A model generated the notes under the pieces. The model saw only the letters and a program-made list of their open reading frames with translations. It was not told the DNA's origin and made no database searches. Made by a program: the position numbers and the translations under genes. A stretch of 36,706 nt of DNA, taken from the NCBI RefSeq assembly GCF_900101625.1, contig NZ_FMYZ01000023.1, forward strand, positions 1 through 36,706. The letters are read 5' to 3'. The number at the start of each line of letters is the position of its first letter. Positions within the stretch are counted from its first letter, which is position 1. Origin of the DNA: Cupriavidus sp. YR651 (GTDB lineage Bacteria; Pseudomonadota; Gammaproteobacteria; Burkholderiales; Burkholderiaceae). Below, one piece after another: positions 8,054 through 14,317 of the stretch.

Positions 8054-8777
8054 TTAATCGGCCGCCACGCTTGCATTCCTTGCGATATGGCCGAGGCGCT
8101 CGCGCCCGGAATTGAGGAATGCCACAAAGCCCTCCACGGAGCCGCGGCCGGCTCGATGCCGTTCGGCACCAGGTGATCACGGACCTCCTGCGTCTGCGTG
8201 CCGGCAGAGAGTTCAGCGTTCAGCTTCCTGATGGTCGCCGCGTCGGTGCCCTTGGGCGCGAAGATGCGGACTTCGGGCATACGCTGATCCGCGATGGTGG
8301 GGATGTTGGGAGCGGCCGTCATGCGCCAGTCCCACGTGGCACTCGGTGCCTTGAGTTGGCCCGCCTTGATCTCCGGCGGCACCACGACGCTTGCTTCAGA
8401 GGTTGCTGCCACCTGACCACCGATCACTGCGGTGATGCTCTCCGATCCGCTCTTGTCAGGCACCACGAACTGTTGCGCGCCTTTCTCCTTGAGCATCTCT
8501 TCGACGAAGTGTGGCGTGCGGCCGCTGCCGGCGATGGCAAACCGCGCACCAACTTGCTTCGTCGAGTACTCGATCAGTTCCTTGAGGTTGCTCATCGGCA
8601 ACGACGGCGGCGCGACGAGAGCGTTGGCGCCGCTCGGGCATGAATGGCACGACGAACTTGGTCACTTGATTCCACCAGGCGTCGGCAGCATGCGCCGTGG
8701 CAGTGAGCGGGGAGGGTGGCGAGTGCGATGGCCAGCGCGTGGCCGCGACGGAACGCGCGCATGCTTGTCTCCCGCAT
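8054..8777 (-). pseudogene. Decayed Bug/TctC-family periplasmic solute-binding protein
   Basis: Remnant of a tripartite tricarboxylate transporter substrate-binding (Bug) protein, spread over several reading frames. Reading the minus strand, 8777-8710 gives a signal peptide start (MRAFRRGHALAIALATL). A second frame gives HAADAWWNQVTKFVVPF. A third gives GANALVAPPSLPMSNLKELI and continues to about 8150, with TAAPNIPTIADQRMPEVRIF typical of the family. Near 8150 another shift leads to FVAFLNSGRERLGHIAR and an ancestral stop at 8054. About 80 codons expected between the VPF and PSLP motifs are absent, so there is an internal deletion plus at least three frameshifts. An intact family member has about 325 residues. 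No functional product is expected. Confidence 0.8.
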
Positions 8778-9096
8778 CTATTGTGAGAAGACGCGAAACC
8801 GATCTTGCCGACGGCAGCTGTCAAGTTTCTGAAACGGGATGGTGCAGCGGAGCTGGCGCCTGGCGGTCCACCGCAGATGGTTGCCGGCGCCCGCATTGCT
8901 GGATTGGACCGCAAGCGTCGCGCCTCTCCGAAAGGAGCGGGAGCCGACGAGCTACGCAACCACAAGCGTTTGTCGCGCCCCACGACTTCTCCGCACGAGC
9001 TGTGCGGAAATCCGGCTGGGAGAGCGTGCCGTGCCGGCCGGTTCGGTTGCGCTCGCGGCCAGTCACAACAGCGTCGTCACCCAAACAGATGACCTA
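8778..9096. other. Gene-free stretch, nothing recognised
   Basis: About 320 bp between the start side of the Bug pseudogene and the stop of the DUF2147 gene. Open frames exist on both strands (for example minus 8821-9084), but none has a ribosome binding site or a recognisable family motif. It may hold further decayed sequence; I see nothing I can support. Confidence 0.5.
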
Positions 9097-9558
9097 TCAA
9101 CGATCGCGTTCCCAGGTCTGCGTACGACCGATCAGGCTGATGCCGATGAAGCCGCGCACGTTGAGCTTTTTGCCATCATCGGCCAGCGACATCTTGCACT
9201 TGTAGAGCTTGCCGCTCTCCGGATCCAGGATCTCGCCGCCGCTCCATTCGTTGTCGCCGGTCTTGCGCAGCCCGGTGAGCAGCGTCATGCCGATGATCGG
9301 CTGGTCCTTGCGAGCGTCGGTGCATTTGTCGCAGACCTTGGCCGGGCCTTCGGTCTCGGTCAGGCTCTTCAGGAGCTTGCCACTGTAGACACCGTTCTTC
9401 TCGGTGATCTCGATCACGCCGCGCGGCTTGCCGGTGCTGTCGTCAATCGTCTTCCACATGCCCGCAGGCGACGCTTCTGCGAAGGCGACGGCACTGACGG
9501 CGAAGGCGGCCGCGAACACGGTCGCGCGCAGCAGGGTTCGGGGGGCGGTAATGCGCAT
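9097..9558 (-). CDS. DUF2147 family exported protein
   Basis: Predicted periplasmic protein of 153 residues. The start at 9558 is preceded by GGAGAG at 7 bases and gives a clear signal peptide (hydrophobic core TVFAAAFAVSAVAFA, cleavage before EASPAG). An upstream extension to 9888 has no signal and is rejected. The mature part begins GMWKTIDDSTGKPRG, contains a Cys-Asp-Lys-Cys pair and ends with RGFIGISLIGRTQTWER, the pattern of the DUF2147 family, a small beta-rich domain. The family function is not known. No operon partner is evident: upstream is a long gene-free region and downstream a pseudogene. Confidence 0.88.
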   Translation of the reverse strand: MRITAPRTLLRATVFAAAFAVSAVAFAEASPAGMWKTIDDSTGKPRGVIEITEKNGVYSGKLLKSLTETEGPAKVCDKCTDARKDQPIIGMTLLTGLRKTGDNEWSGGEILDPESGKLYKCKMSLADDGKKLNVRGFIGISLIGRTQTWERDR

Positions 9559-10137
9559 GGAGCTCTCCAGTTCAGTGTCGCGATGGCAGGCTAGCCATTC
9601 GCGGCGCGTGTCTTGCCGGGCGGTGCGATCGCGACGTGCCTGGCGCGCGATGGCGGCAGGCATGTCGCGTGGCGTCCGGATGTTTGCGAGGCGATGTCTC
9701 GCCCATCGATCGGCATTGGCGGCGCGCGATGCCAATCTACTGGCGGGCGCACCGCGCTGCAATCTCCAACACCCGTTTGCGCACGCACCAGCCGGTACTG
9801 TACCGCGTGCCGCATTCGCCCGCGTGGCGCCGGTTTGCGGGGATTTTGTCATGCAGCATTTCGCACCTGTAACGAGACCCCGAAGCAATCCTCTAGCGGA
9901 ACGGCGACTGGCGTGTCGGCACCACAGTCGACGAACATCGCGTCACAGTCGAGGCGGAGCGGGCCGGCATCGGAGGCGCTGTCGTTGCCGACCACACACC
10001 GGTTGTCGGCGCGCATCCGACAGGTGAGGGTCGAATGGCGGTCGCCAGGCATCCGCTGCATCGGTGAGAACCCCAAGCCGACGATTCTGACGAGGTCGTG
10101 GTGCATCCGATGTCGACGGATCTCGATGTGCGACTGG
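9559..10137. other. Long intergenic region, first part
   Basis: Upstream of the DUF2147 gene. It contains no confident gene. A minus-strand open frame at 9849-10175 with coding-like codon statistics is listed separately as doubtful. A promoter for the DUF2147 gene must lie in the first 200 bp, but I cannot point to clear -35 and -10 hexamers. Confidence 0.5.
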
Positions 10138-10175
10138 CGCGTGTGGTCACACGCGTGGGAGATCGCGGCGACCAC
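9849..10175 (-). CDS. Doubtful cysteine-containing small ORF, possibly a gene fragment
   Basis: Open frame of 108 codons from a GTG, without a clear ribosome binding site. In the 3' 70 codons the GC content by codon position runs roughly third (about 76%) > first (about 69%) > second (about 53%), a coding-like order. The C-terminal half has five cysteines (in LTCRMR, NRCVVG, LDCDAMF, VDCGAD and EDCFGV). I do not recognise the family and see no signal peptide. It may be the surviving 3' end of a longer gene or a chance open frame in GC-rich DNA. Confidence 0.22.
   Translation of the reverse strand: MVAAISHACDHTRQSHIEIRRHRMHHDLVRIVGLGFSPMQRMPGDRHSTLTCRMRADNRCVVGNDSASDAGPLRLDCDAMFVDCGADTPVAVPLEDCFGVSLQVRNAA
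10138..10155. repeat. 8-bp inverted repeat
   Basis: CGCGTGTG (10138-10145), two bases, then CACACGCG (10148-10155). A perfect short dyad about 80 bp before the larger palindrome at 10234, at the edge of the compositionally odd block. Confidence 0.7.
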
Positions 10176-10800
10176 CCCGAGGCAACGTCGTCATCGACGC
10201 CGAACAGACGCGCGTGCATCGAGATGACGACCATCGCGACGTCGATCGACGTCGCGAATCGTGTCGAAGTTGGTCGATGCTGAGGGCGCGTTGTGACAAA
10301 CCGTTGCGTTGACGCATCACTCTTTCGTCGCACTCGCGCAACTGTCTGATCGACGCACGCGGACAACATCGCAACACACGCGTCGTCATCGGCGATGCGC
10401 GTTCGTCGTCGTGCGTGAGCGGTGCGTGATGGCAGTGCGAGATGCCGCCCCGATGCGTGCGCGTGGTCTCGCACGAAAGCAGCGTCACAACCGCGCGTGA
10501 CAATGACGACTGCCGCGAAAGCCACGATACATGCGGGTTTCCGGGAGACGGATGTGCGCGCGATCGTGTGCGGCGGCGGTGCGCGAGACGTGCGTCGCGT
10601 GTGCCGCCGATGGTCGTGAAGAGGGGCGTGAATGCGTGTTGCCGAAGGGCGCGCGACCGCATCGAAACATGATGCGAAGCACCTCGCGATGGAGCTTCGA
10701 CGGACGTGAGAATGTCGACGTGGAGGTGGGTGTCGATGGTGTTGTCATCGCGATGCGTGCGTGGAGTAGATCGACTCGCGCGCGCACGCAAGTTTTTTTG
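10141..10800. other. Compositionally anomalous gene-free block
   Basis: Across these 660 bases I find no CTGG, no CCAG and no GGCC on either strand. These words are very common in the rest of the window. The block is instead dense in CGAT/ATCG, GCGT and TCG words. It holds a perfect 24-bp palindrome and ends at a run of seven T. Open frames on both strands have arginine-, histidine- or serine-rich products without recognisable domains. Foreign origin, a decayed element or a structural role are all possible. Confidence 0.55.
10234..10257. repeat. Perfect 24-bp palindrome
   Basis: Each strand reads TCGCGACGTCGA followed by its own reverse complement, with no spacer. It includes overlapping GACGTC, TCGA and ATCGAT-like words. 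It could extrude as a cruciform or bind a symmetric protein; no known site type matches. Confidence 0.9.
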
Positions 10801-11396
10801 CACTTTTTTCTTAACATCATCGAACAAACGAATTATGATTCGCCTTGACAAGAGTCTCAGTTCATTGCATCGACGATTCGCAAGCAAGACGTCACGATGA
10901 GCGCGATGCTTCGATGCAGTGATTGGGGTAGCCGAGGAGCACCAGAACTTTGACGCAGACCGAGCCGAACCGGCTTCTTAAAACGCGTGCAGTCTCCTGT
11001 AGCCCAGTAACGGGATGGGCGAGCTACCTCCGAATGATTGCCGTCTGCCGTGCGCGAGGCCATGCCCGCACCGCAGGCCTGCTGTCTGATATCTCCTCTT
11101 TCCAGGTCGTGCGCCGACAAGACGGGCGGCGCGGGCCAATCGAATATTCCAGGGTGCGGCACGCCCCGGAAACCCGCCTGTGGGCTGGCTTTGCCGCCTG
11201 CGGGGGTGTTTCGCGCTGCCGCCTGCACACCGCGTATCGCGGTGTCCCTGCCACCGAATTCATTAGCGTGCGGACGAGGTTGTGCCGTGCGCCGATGAAT
11301 CGCTCGCTCGACTGGGGTCATGCGGTATCGCACCTCGGGTCGGTCGGGTCGCCAACTTAGGTCATTCGATATTTCACGTTAGTGAAGGAGTTATCC
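10801..11396. other. Leader/intergenic region upstream of the histone-like gene
   Basis: Begins with an AT-rich stretch (T-runs and AATTATGATT around 10794-10840). A TTGACA at 10845-10850 could be a -35 box, but no good -10 follows at 17 bp. The remaining 500 bp hold no supported gene. The last 15 bases carry the ribosome binding site of the H1-like gene. The long AT-poor leader could be transcribed. Confidence 0.4.
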
Positions 11397-11957
11397 ATGG
11401 CAACTGCTGCAAAGAAAAAGCCGGCGGCTAAGAAAGCCGCCAAGCCGGCCGCCAAGAAGGCTGCTGTGAAGAAGGTCGCCGCCAAGAAGGCTGCTCCGGC
11501 CGCCAAGAAGGCTGCTGCCAAGAAGGTCGCCACCAAGAAGGTAGCTGCCAAGAAGGTAGCCGCCAAGAAGGCACCGGCCAAGAAGGCTGCTGTGAAGAAG
11601 GTAGCTGCCAAGAAGGTTGCAACCAAGAAGGTTGCCGCCAAGAAGGCAGCACCGGCCAAGAAGGCCGCGGTGAAGAAGGTTGCAGCCAAGAAGGCCCCGG
11701 CCAAGAAGGCCGCTGCCAAGAAGGTTGTAGCCAAGAAGGCTGCACCGGCCAAGAAGGCTGCTGCCAAGAAGGCCGCACCGGCCAAGAAGGCTGCCGCCAA
11801 GAAGCCGGCTGCGAAGAAGGCTGCTGCGAAGAAGCCGGCTGCCAAGAAGGCTGCCGCCAAGCCTGCCGCTGCGCCTGCCGTTGCGCCTGCTGCTGCTGCC
11901 AAGACTGCGCTGAACCCGGCTGCAGCCTGGCCGTTCCCGACGGGCAACCGTCCGTAA
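11397..11957 (+). CDS. Histone H1-like nucleoid protein (Ala/Lys-repeat)
   Basis: Very basic, low-complexity DNA-binding protein of 186 residues. It is built almost entirely of short units such as AAKKVAAKKA and APAKKAA, like the C-terminal tail of eukaryotic histone H1 and the HctB/AlgP-type proteins of bacteria. The last 18 residues (KTALNPAAAWPFPTGNRP) break the repeat and match the conserved tail of Burkholderiales H1-like proteins. The ATG at 11397 follows AAGGAG with ideal spacing. It should bind DNA non-specifically and compact the nucleoid. The repeat number is likely to vary between strains because the DNA itself is a tandem array. A monocistronic unit with a strong terminator follows. 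Confidence 0.92.
   Translation: MATAAKKKPAAKKAAKPAAKKAAVKKVAAKKAAPAAKKAAAKKVATKKVAAKKVAAKKAPAKKAAVKKVAAKKVATKKVAAKKAAPAKKAAVKKVAAKKAPAKKAAAKKVVAKKAAPAKKAAAKKAAPAKKAAAKKPAAKKAAAKKPAAKKAAAKPAAAPAVAPAAAAKTALNPAAAWPFPTGNRP
11440..11860 (+). repeat. Degenerate tandem repeat encoding AAKK units
   Basis: Imperfect tandem copies of a GCYGCCAAGAAGG-type unit inside the histone-like gene. The array is a likely site of slippage and in-frame length change; bounds are approximate. Confidence 0.75.
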
Positions 11958-12066
11958 TCGCTTCGCCTCGTGCGAACGATCACAACCGGGAATCGCCAGG
12001 GCACGCATCGCGTGCCGCACTGACCGGATACGCTGTATCCGGTCCGCAAGACGCCAGTCTTGCCGA

Positions 12067-12098
12067 CCCGCCGATGGCATCTGCCCGGCGGGTTTTTT
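12067..12098 (+). terminator. Intrinsic terminator of the histone-like gene
   Basis: CCCGCCG (12067-12073) pairs with CGGCGGG (12086-12092) and six T follow. A second hairpin just upstream (GACCGGATAC at 12022-12031 with GTATCCGGTC at 12035-12044, 3-base loop) has no T-run and may protect the 3' end. Confidence 0.88.
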
Positions 12099-12115
12099 AT
12101 TGCCCGCGCCCAAAG

Positions 12116-12147
12116 AAAAACGCCGCGGCCTGGTGGCACGCGGCGTT
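12116..12147 (-). terminator. Intrinsic terminator of the glycine-zipper lipoprotein gene
   Basis: On the minus strand AACGCCGCG (12147-12139) pairs with CGCGGCGTT (12127-12119), followed by a T-run. It lies 23-54 bp past the lipoprotein stop codon. Confidence 0.85.
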
Positions 12148-12169
12148 CGTCCGGAAGCGGTTCGGCGGT

Positions 12170-12637
12170 TCAGTGGGTGACGCGGGTCACGCCTCCCGAT
12201 GACAGCAGACGCACGCGCTCGCCGGGGCGGAATGCCTCATCGGCTTCCTGCGTAATCGCGCGCATTTCGCCGTTGTCCAGGCGCACGGTGATCTCCAGCC
12301 CGCGGCGCTGCTGGATGCGATTCTCGGCCGCGCTGCCGGCAATGCCACCCAGCACGGCGCCCAGCAGGCCCGCCGCGACGGCACCGTTGCCGCCACCGAT
12401 CGTGCTGCCCGCCGCGATGCCGCCGATCGCGCCGCCGGCCAGCGTACCCGCGCCGGACTGGCCGCCCTGGATCAGGACCTCTCGTACGCCTTCGACCACG
12501 CCATAGCGCACGGTCTGCTCGCGCTGTGCCTGGCCTGTGGTGTACACGCTGTTGGAACTTGACTGGCTGGCGCAGCCGGCGACCAGCGTTGTTGCGGTCA
12601 GCAAGGCGATTCCGCCGATACGAAGAATGTTATTCAT
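12170..12637 (-). CDS. Glycine-zipper outer-membrane lipoprotein (SlyB/Pcp-like)
   Basis: Lipoprotein of 155 residues. The start at 12637 follows GGGAGAA and gives a lipoprotein signal peptide with lipobox LVAGC. A longer in-frame start at 12697 would place extra residues before the signal and is rejected. A central glycine-rich segment (about residues 60-100, with AGGAIGGIAAGS and LLGAVLGGIAG) is the glycine zipper of the SlyB/Pcp (rickettsia 17 kDa antigen) group. A C-terminal part resembling a small beta domain follows. Residue +2 after the lipid Cys is Ala, so outer-membrane sorting is expected. Proposed roles in envelope integrity come from the family only. It lies downstream of a PfkB kinase gene on the same strand. 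Confidence 0.87.
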   Translation of the reverse strand: MNNILRIGGIALLTATTLVAGCASQSSSNSVYTTGQAQREQTVRYGVVEGVREVLIQGGQSGAGTLAGGAIGGIAAGSTIGGGNGAVAAGLLGAVLGGIAGSAAENRIQQRRGLEITVRLDNGEMRAITQEADEAFRPGERVRLLSSGGVTRVTH

Positions 12638-12698
12638 GACTTCTCCCGTAAAGAATCCGTACGCCAGCGGTGCTGGTGCGTGACGCACCAGATCCATC

Positions 12699-13646
12699 TT
12701 ACGCGTAGCGGTACCCGAATGCGGACTGGAAGCGATTGCCGATCTCTTCGCGCGAGAGCCAGTGGTTCTGCGGACCTTGCTGCGCGATCTTGACGGCGCC
12801 CATCAGCGAGGCGAGACGGCCGGTGGTTTCCCAGTCCAACCCGTTTTCGATGCCGTAGAGCAGGCCACCCCGGAAGGCGTCGCCGCAGCCGGTGGGGTCC
12901 ACGACCCGTTCGGCAGGCACCGCGGGGATGGCATATTGCTGGCCATCGGCAAAGATGCTGGCGCCGCGCTCGCCGTGCGTCACGATGAACGCGCGGACCT
13001 TGGCGGCCACCTCGGCGCTGGTCCAGGCCGTGCGGGACAGCAGGACCTGCGCTTCGTAGTCATTGACCGTCACGTAGCTGGCGAGTTCAATGAACTGCCG
13101 CAGGTCCTCGCCGTTGAACAGGGGCATGGCCTGGCCCAGGTCGAAGATAAACGGGATGTCCGCCTCGGCGAACTGCCGCGCATGGTGCAGCATCCCTTCG
13201 CGGCTGTCCGGCGCGACGATGCCCAGCGCAGGGCGGCTGCCGCTGGCCAGCGTGTCCTGCACGCTGTTTATCTGGGACTGGCTCATCGCGCCCGGGTGAA
13301 AGGCGGTGATCTGGTTGTTGTCCAGATCGGTGGTGATCATTGCCTGCGCCGTGAAGGCGTCGGCCAGCGTGCGGACGTACTCCGTGCCGATGCCGAGGTT
13401 GCGCAGGTACTGCAGGTAAGGCTCGGCATCCTGGCCTACCGTGGCCATGACGATCGGGTCGCCGCCCAGCATCTTGAGCGTGAAGGCGATGTTGCCCGCG
13501 CAACCACCAAACTCGCGGCGCATGCCGGGAACCAGGAACGAGACGTTCAGCATGTGAATCTGGTCCGGCAGGATGTGTTCGCGGAAGCGCCCGTCGAACG
13601 TCATGATGGTGTCGTAGGCGACGGAGCCACAGATCAGGCTGGCCAT
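12699..13646 (-). CDS. PfkB-family carbohydrate/nucleoside kinase (adenosine kinase-like)
   Basis: Cytoplasmic sugar or nucleoside kinase of 315 residues, typical for the PfkB (ribokinase) fold. The start at 13646 follows GGAGAGA; the product begins MASLICGSVAYDTIM. Substrate-side glycines appear in REFGGCAGNIAFTLK. The C-terminal PfkB signature DPTGCGDAFRGG (residues 250-261) holds the anion hole and catalytic base Asp256. Proteins of this type in Burkholderiales are often annotated as adenosine kinase, and the short GGCAGN form fits, but the substrate is not proven by sequence. The gene lies between tpx and the glycine-zipper lipoprotein gene, all on the minus strand. A terminator separates it from tpx, so it has its own promoter. 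Confidence 0.87.
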   Translation of the reverse strand: MASLICGSVAYDTIMTFDGRFREHILPDQIHMLNVSFLVPGMRREFGGCAGNIAFTLKMLGGDPIVMATVGQDAEPYLQYLRNLGIGTEYVRTLADAFTAQAMITTDLDNNQITAFHPGAMSQSQINSVQDTLASGSRPALGIVAPDSREGMLHHARQFAEADIPFIFDLGQAMPLFNGEDLRQFIELASYVTVNDYEAQVLLSRTAWTSAEVAAKVRAFIVTHGERGASIFADGQQYAIPAVPAERVVDPTGCGDAFRGGLLYGIENGLDWETTGRLASLMGAVKIAQQGPQNHWLSREEIGNRFQSAFGYRYA

Positions 13647-13689
13647 TCTCTCTCCAGGGGCCCGTTGTGCGGGCTGTAACAAAAACGAT

Positions 13690-13719
13690 AAAAAATGCCG
13701 CCCGTGCATGACGGGCGGC
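13690..13719 (-). terminator. Intrinsic terminator of tpx
   Basis: On the minus strand GCCGCCCGT (13719-13711) pairs perfectly with ACGGGCGGC (13705-13697) across a 5-base loop, then a T-run at 13695-13690. It is 20-50 bp past the tpx stop. Confidence 0.9.
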
Positions 13720-13737
13720 GACAGCATGATGGCGCGC

Positions 13738-14238
13738 TTACTTCAGTGCGGCCAGTGCGGCTTCGTAGTTGGGTTCCTGCTTGATTTCGGCAACAAGCTC
13801 GCTGTACTTGACCGTGTCGTTTTCATCGACCACCACCACGGCACGCGCGCACACGCCGGCCAGCGGGCCGGTCTTGATATCCACGCCGTAGTTGTTCTTG
13901 AATTCGGCGCCGCGCATCGTCGACAGCGTGACGACATTGGCCAGGCCTTCGGCTGTGCAGAAGCGGCCCATCGCGAACGGCAGGTCGGCGGAAACGGTCA
14001 GCACGACGGTGTTGGCCAGGCCGCTGGCAGCTTCGTTGAACTTGCGTGCGGAGGCCTGGCAGACCGGGGTGTCCAGGCTCGGGACGATGTTGAGCACCTT
14101 GCGCTTGCCAGCGAAATCGCCCAGCTTGACGTCCTTCAGGTCCTTGCCCACGAGGGAAAAGTCCGGGGCCTTGTCGCCTGCCTTGGGAAACTTGCCACCA
14201 ACTTCGATGGCGTTGCCGCCGAGGGTCACATTGCTCAT
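13738..14238 (-). CDS. tpx: Thiol peroxidase (atypical 2-Cys peroxiredoxin)
   Basis: Reduces hydrogen peroxide and alkyl hydroperoxides with thioredoxin; 166 residues, standard Tpx length. The peroxidatic Cys60 lies in VPSLDTPVC and the resolving Cys94 in GRFCTAEG, the spacing that defines Tpx. The start at 14238 follows AGGAG; a GTG two codons upstream is less likely. The Tpx-typical N-terminus VTLGGNAIEVGGKFPKAG is intact. It is followed by a strong terminator and lies 79 bp downstream of the zinc-ribbon gene on the same strand. Its own promoter would have to be in that short gap, or it is read from the accB-prmA series. Confidence 0.95.
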   Translation of the reverse strand: MSNVTLGGNAIEVGGKFPKAGDKAPDFSLVGKDLKDVKLGDFAGKRKVLNIVPSLDTPVCQASARKFNEAASGLANTVVLTVSADLPFAMGRFCTAEGLANVVTLSTMRGAEFKNNYGVDIKTGPLAGVCARAVVVVDENDTVKYSELVAEIKQEPNYEAALAALK

Positions 14239-14317
14239 GATCACTCCTGTTTGGGAAGGGAAATACGGCCTGCCGGCGGGACGTCAGTCCGACCGGCGCG
14301 GCGGGGGGCTTTGGAAA

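Noticed and set aside
10147..10887. 246-codon minus-strand frame in the anomalous block
   Set aside because: Arg/Ser/His-rich throughout, no start signal, no known motif; probably open by chance because of the odd composition.
11440..11860. CRISPR-like regular repeats
   Set aside because: The repeats are contiguous, in frame and code for the histone-like protein; there are no spacers.
11357..12139. Antisense Ala/Leu/Phe-rich frame over the histone-like gene, looking like a membrane protein
   Set aside because: It is the complement of the AAKK repeats; hydrophobic repeats follow automatically from that DNA.
12673..12691. 8-bp hairpin after the PfkB kinase gene as terminator
   Set aside because: No T-run follows on the minus strand, so it cannot be called an intrinsic terminator.
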